Below, in pieces: positions 48,401 through 48,907 of a DNA stretch of 48,907 nucleotides (within the stretch, counting starts at the first letter, position 1; each line of letters opens with the position of its first letter). This DNA comes from Prevotella sp. (GTDB taxonomy: Bacteria > Bacteroidota > Bacteroidia > Bacteroidales > Bacteroidaceae): positions 1 through 48,907 of the forward strand of contig JAFZCU010000174.1 in assembly GCA_017556145.1 (NCBI GenBank), read 5' to 3'. The notes beneath the pieces are model-generated. The model had not been told where the DNA came from. It made no database searches and was given only the letters and a program-made list of their open reading frames with translations. The position numbers were made by a program, and so were the translations under genes.

Positions 48401-48907
48401 CGGAAGGTCAGTCCCTTCTCTCCCGTAAAATACATCTTCTTGGTTCCTGTCAGGTCTGCATACCATTGCCAGATAACGTGAGTGTTACCATAGATCACCT
48501 CACCGCCACTGACATTCTTGAAGTAGCCTACTTCACACCCAAACTCCTCACCAGAAGCCCAGTCTCTGTCCTCTTCTTCTGTAATTTCTACGGCATCTGT
48601 GCCAGCTGTCGTCCATGCCTTAAACATCTCTGCCTCCAGTTCTACACGGCCATTATCGCTGATGAGACTCAACTTGTCGACCGTTACATCCTGCCAGTTA
48701 GCACCCTTGATGGCATGCAGATGGGCATAGCCTTTGTCGGCAACCAACTGTTTCAGATCGACAGTTAATACATTGCCCTCGAGTTTGAAGTATTTGCCCG
48801 ACCATGTTCCTTCGCCACCTTTAGGATATTCTATCAGGTGCGAGTTGGCTTCGTCGGCATTCCACTGGCCATCATTCTGATCACGGTTCAGCATGGGTCG
48901 TGGTGTA
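45406..48907 (-). CDS. Large secreted multi-domain protein of unknown function with C-terminal sorting signal, 5' end missing
   Basis: The frame is open to the window edge. At least 1166 residues are encoded; the first ATG inside is at 48894 and is not necessarily the start. The protein is acidic. Visible parts: beta-rich N-terminal modules (LTVDLKQLVADKGYAHLHAI, DVEALDLEYFHVNCIKVGWG), an Ig-like domain near residue 395 (GSINLPVGMTEFKVQFSGNV), and a beta-sandwich resembling a carbohydrate-binding module (GTWGGCRVIETSNSF...). An alpha-helical region with FIVAR-like repeats follows (LKQALDDATAVRDNNATERY, then TAALKDAADAVTAHKKL). A second sandwich and an end IQLFDVNGRRLSKAQKGITI...VIVK, like type IX secretion tails of Prevotella, close the protein. 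No catalytic motif is recognised. A surface glycan-binding or adhesin role is inferred from architecture and location next to the xylanase operon. Confidence 0.75.
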   Translation of the reverse strand, partial: TPRPMLNRDQNDGQWNADEANSHLIEYPKGGEGTWSGKYFKLEGNVLTVDLKQLVADKGYAHLHAIKGANWQDVTVDKLSLISDNGRVELEAEMFKAWTTAGTDAVEITEEEDRDWASGEEFGCEVGYFKNVSGGEVIYGNTHVIWQWYADLTGTKKMYFTGEKGLTFRVLYNRQAPEEGDSDPHGHAVPEQRVTIGDDGTAELDVEALDLEYFHVNCIKVGWGASSLRFGNVELEGSVKGSGKVYDPSDGITAGFEADVVSINLGSNTNLKKILGDKERLILPNECGKVAVNGKEVKLISVEAYMYNNDARVFLFIDDVNDAAEETDVVKASFFNPADAAQQLIFEGGRFDGIVVPDVIDVEAQYEAELGNEYTNQAKLPTVVAAVPEKGSINLPVGMTEFKVQFSGNVNAAEMKAAFDGKAMTIAPAEGFAKEFTLTRTGGDLTPGIHEIKLTNIKAEQDFFGEVGEETLKYSFGTVESDETVETLMTDGFAEGGNGSVPAAWIVDNDGEPRSGIGGTWGGCRVIETSNSFATHVLYVCSRGNEGNMGYAYYGMNDQKLTLEAKTYHLMADFARWDRTGERALKVQVVSEETEEVIAEALKATEVYYDKGECTHLDMEFTVQTPGNYILKFFPCNLEGNPNGWEDGLAIGNIKVQYIPNVMGIEMTQGLKQALDDATAVRDNNATERYAGEAFTALDNLVTKYTTETLCQPSEFAAATAALKDAADAVTAHKKLCDDFDALPAQLYAKLPKADSKFAATAAYAEVKAIFDKYADVRTEIVDDVETEVVAPKLITNDNALKAGIDEMNKAITLAGMFTEGASQNNTTGYAALNERIRRGIENLKAMGVSEDDALLIEAGKALGDDDSVAEALKIHTTKAFYANYNTMFADDMTYDFSVFVKNPNIYVTKASKQDVNAAPGWTLTNLGEGALGDLWYTNGGGTHLATDEVPADEAITSQGNVTFTQTITDLPAGVYQLTAFMGERRGDSDFKGFGTLPEDTPDEATEEEKTALQLADAREKIFPQEFVFVNTSATAEGEYDNQTPVKSNGMSWGATESNRITSQEITIIDGKAVIGVRSSGQNTWFALNDLELTLVSAATGFDYAKALEDINTGIETLDGTLVAKVRAIQLFDVNGRRLSKAQKGITIVKKVMSDGSIQTEKVIVK

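Overview
The window comes from a Bacteroidota genome, most likely Prevotella or a close relative. The evidence is a SusC/SusD pair, many secreted glycoside hydrolases with signal peptides, Bacteroidota-type promoters (TTTG, about 20 nt, then TAnnTTTG) ahead of most transcription units, almost no Shine-Dalgarno sequences, and an IntDOT-like tyrosine recombinase.

Left part (1-5.9 kb), reverse strand first: the start of an SLC13-type anion symporter, a deletion remnant of a periplasmic solute-binding (cyclohexadienyl dehydratase-like) lipoprotein, and an AAA-type ATPase. Then follows accessory DNA rich in short inverted repeats. It holds a polyvalent-type kinase gene that looks frameshifted and the decayed parts of the Bacteroidota cassette that pairs DUF3987/VirE-like genes with a divergent lysis- or amidase-type module: an M15 peptidase remnant, two small reverse-strand ORFs, a 28-nt inverted repeat and a broken DUF3987 gene. 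Several of these remnants have the same form, a large internal deletion that leaves both ends of the gene.

Central part (5.9-29.8 kb): a polysaccharide utilization locus. A tyrosine recombinase gene sits between two 16-bp inverted repeats, directly upstream of susC, susD and a surface-binding lipoprotein. A second transcript carries a tandem duplication of an unusual gene pair: a polytopic DUF6057-like membrane protein plus a beta-propeller lipoprotein with one CxxCH haem-attachment motif. A third transcript carries a GH3 beta-xylosidase-type enzyme, a CE6-CE1 double esterase and a GH43 enzyme. Then come YbjQ, a NapH-like ferredoxin, a DUF4861 protein and a DUF2264 protein (possible uronic acid-side-chain enzymes). 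Remnants of an HU-like gene and of a VirE_N-like gene follow.

Right part (30.7-48.9 kb): a short-chain dehydrogenase and a divergent AraC-family regulator share a promoter region with a symmetric repeat. A reverse-strand operon then encodes a GH115-GH43 fusion, a GH98 enzyme, an esterase-GH59 fusion and a GH2 beta-galactosidase. Upstream of it lies a very large secreted protein that runs off the window.

Together the enzymes fit breakdown of a highly decorated glucuronoarabinoxylan such as cereal bran xylan: GH98 to cut the backbone, GH115 for glucuronic acid, GH43 and GH3 for arabinose and xylose, CE6 and CE1 for acetyl and feruloyl groups, and GH2 and GH59 for galactose. SusCD would import the products. 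The substrate is inferred from family combinations and not shown. The most unusual items are the tandem DUF6057/haem-motif propeller operon, the esterase-GH59 fusion, the recombinase bracketed by inverted repeats next to susC, short tandem repeats able to cause frameshifts, and palindromic elements inserted in frame in three genes.
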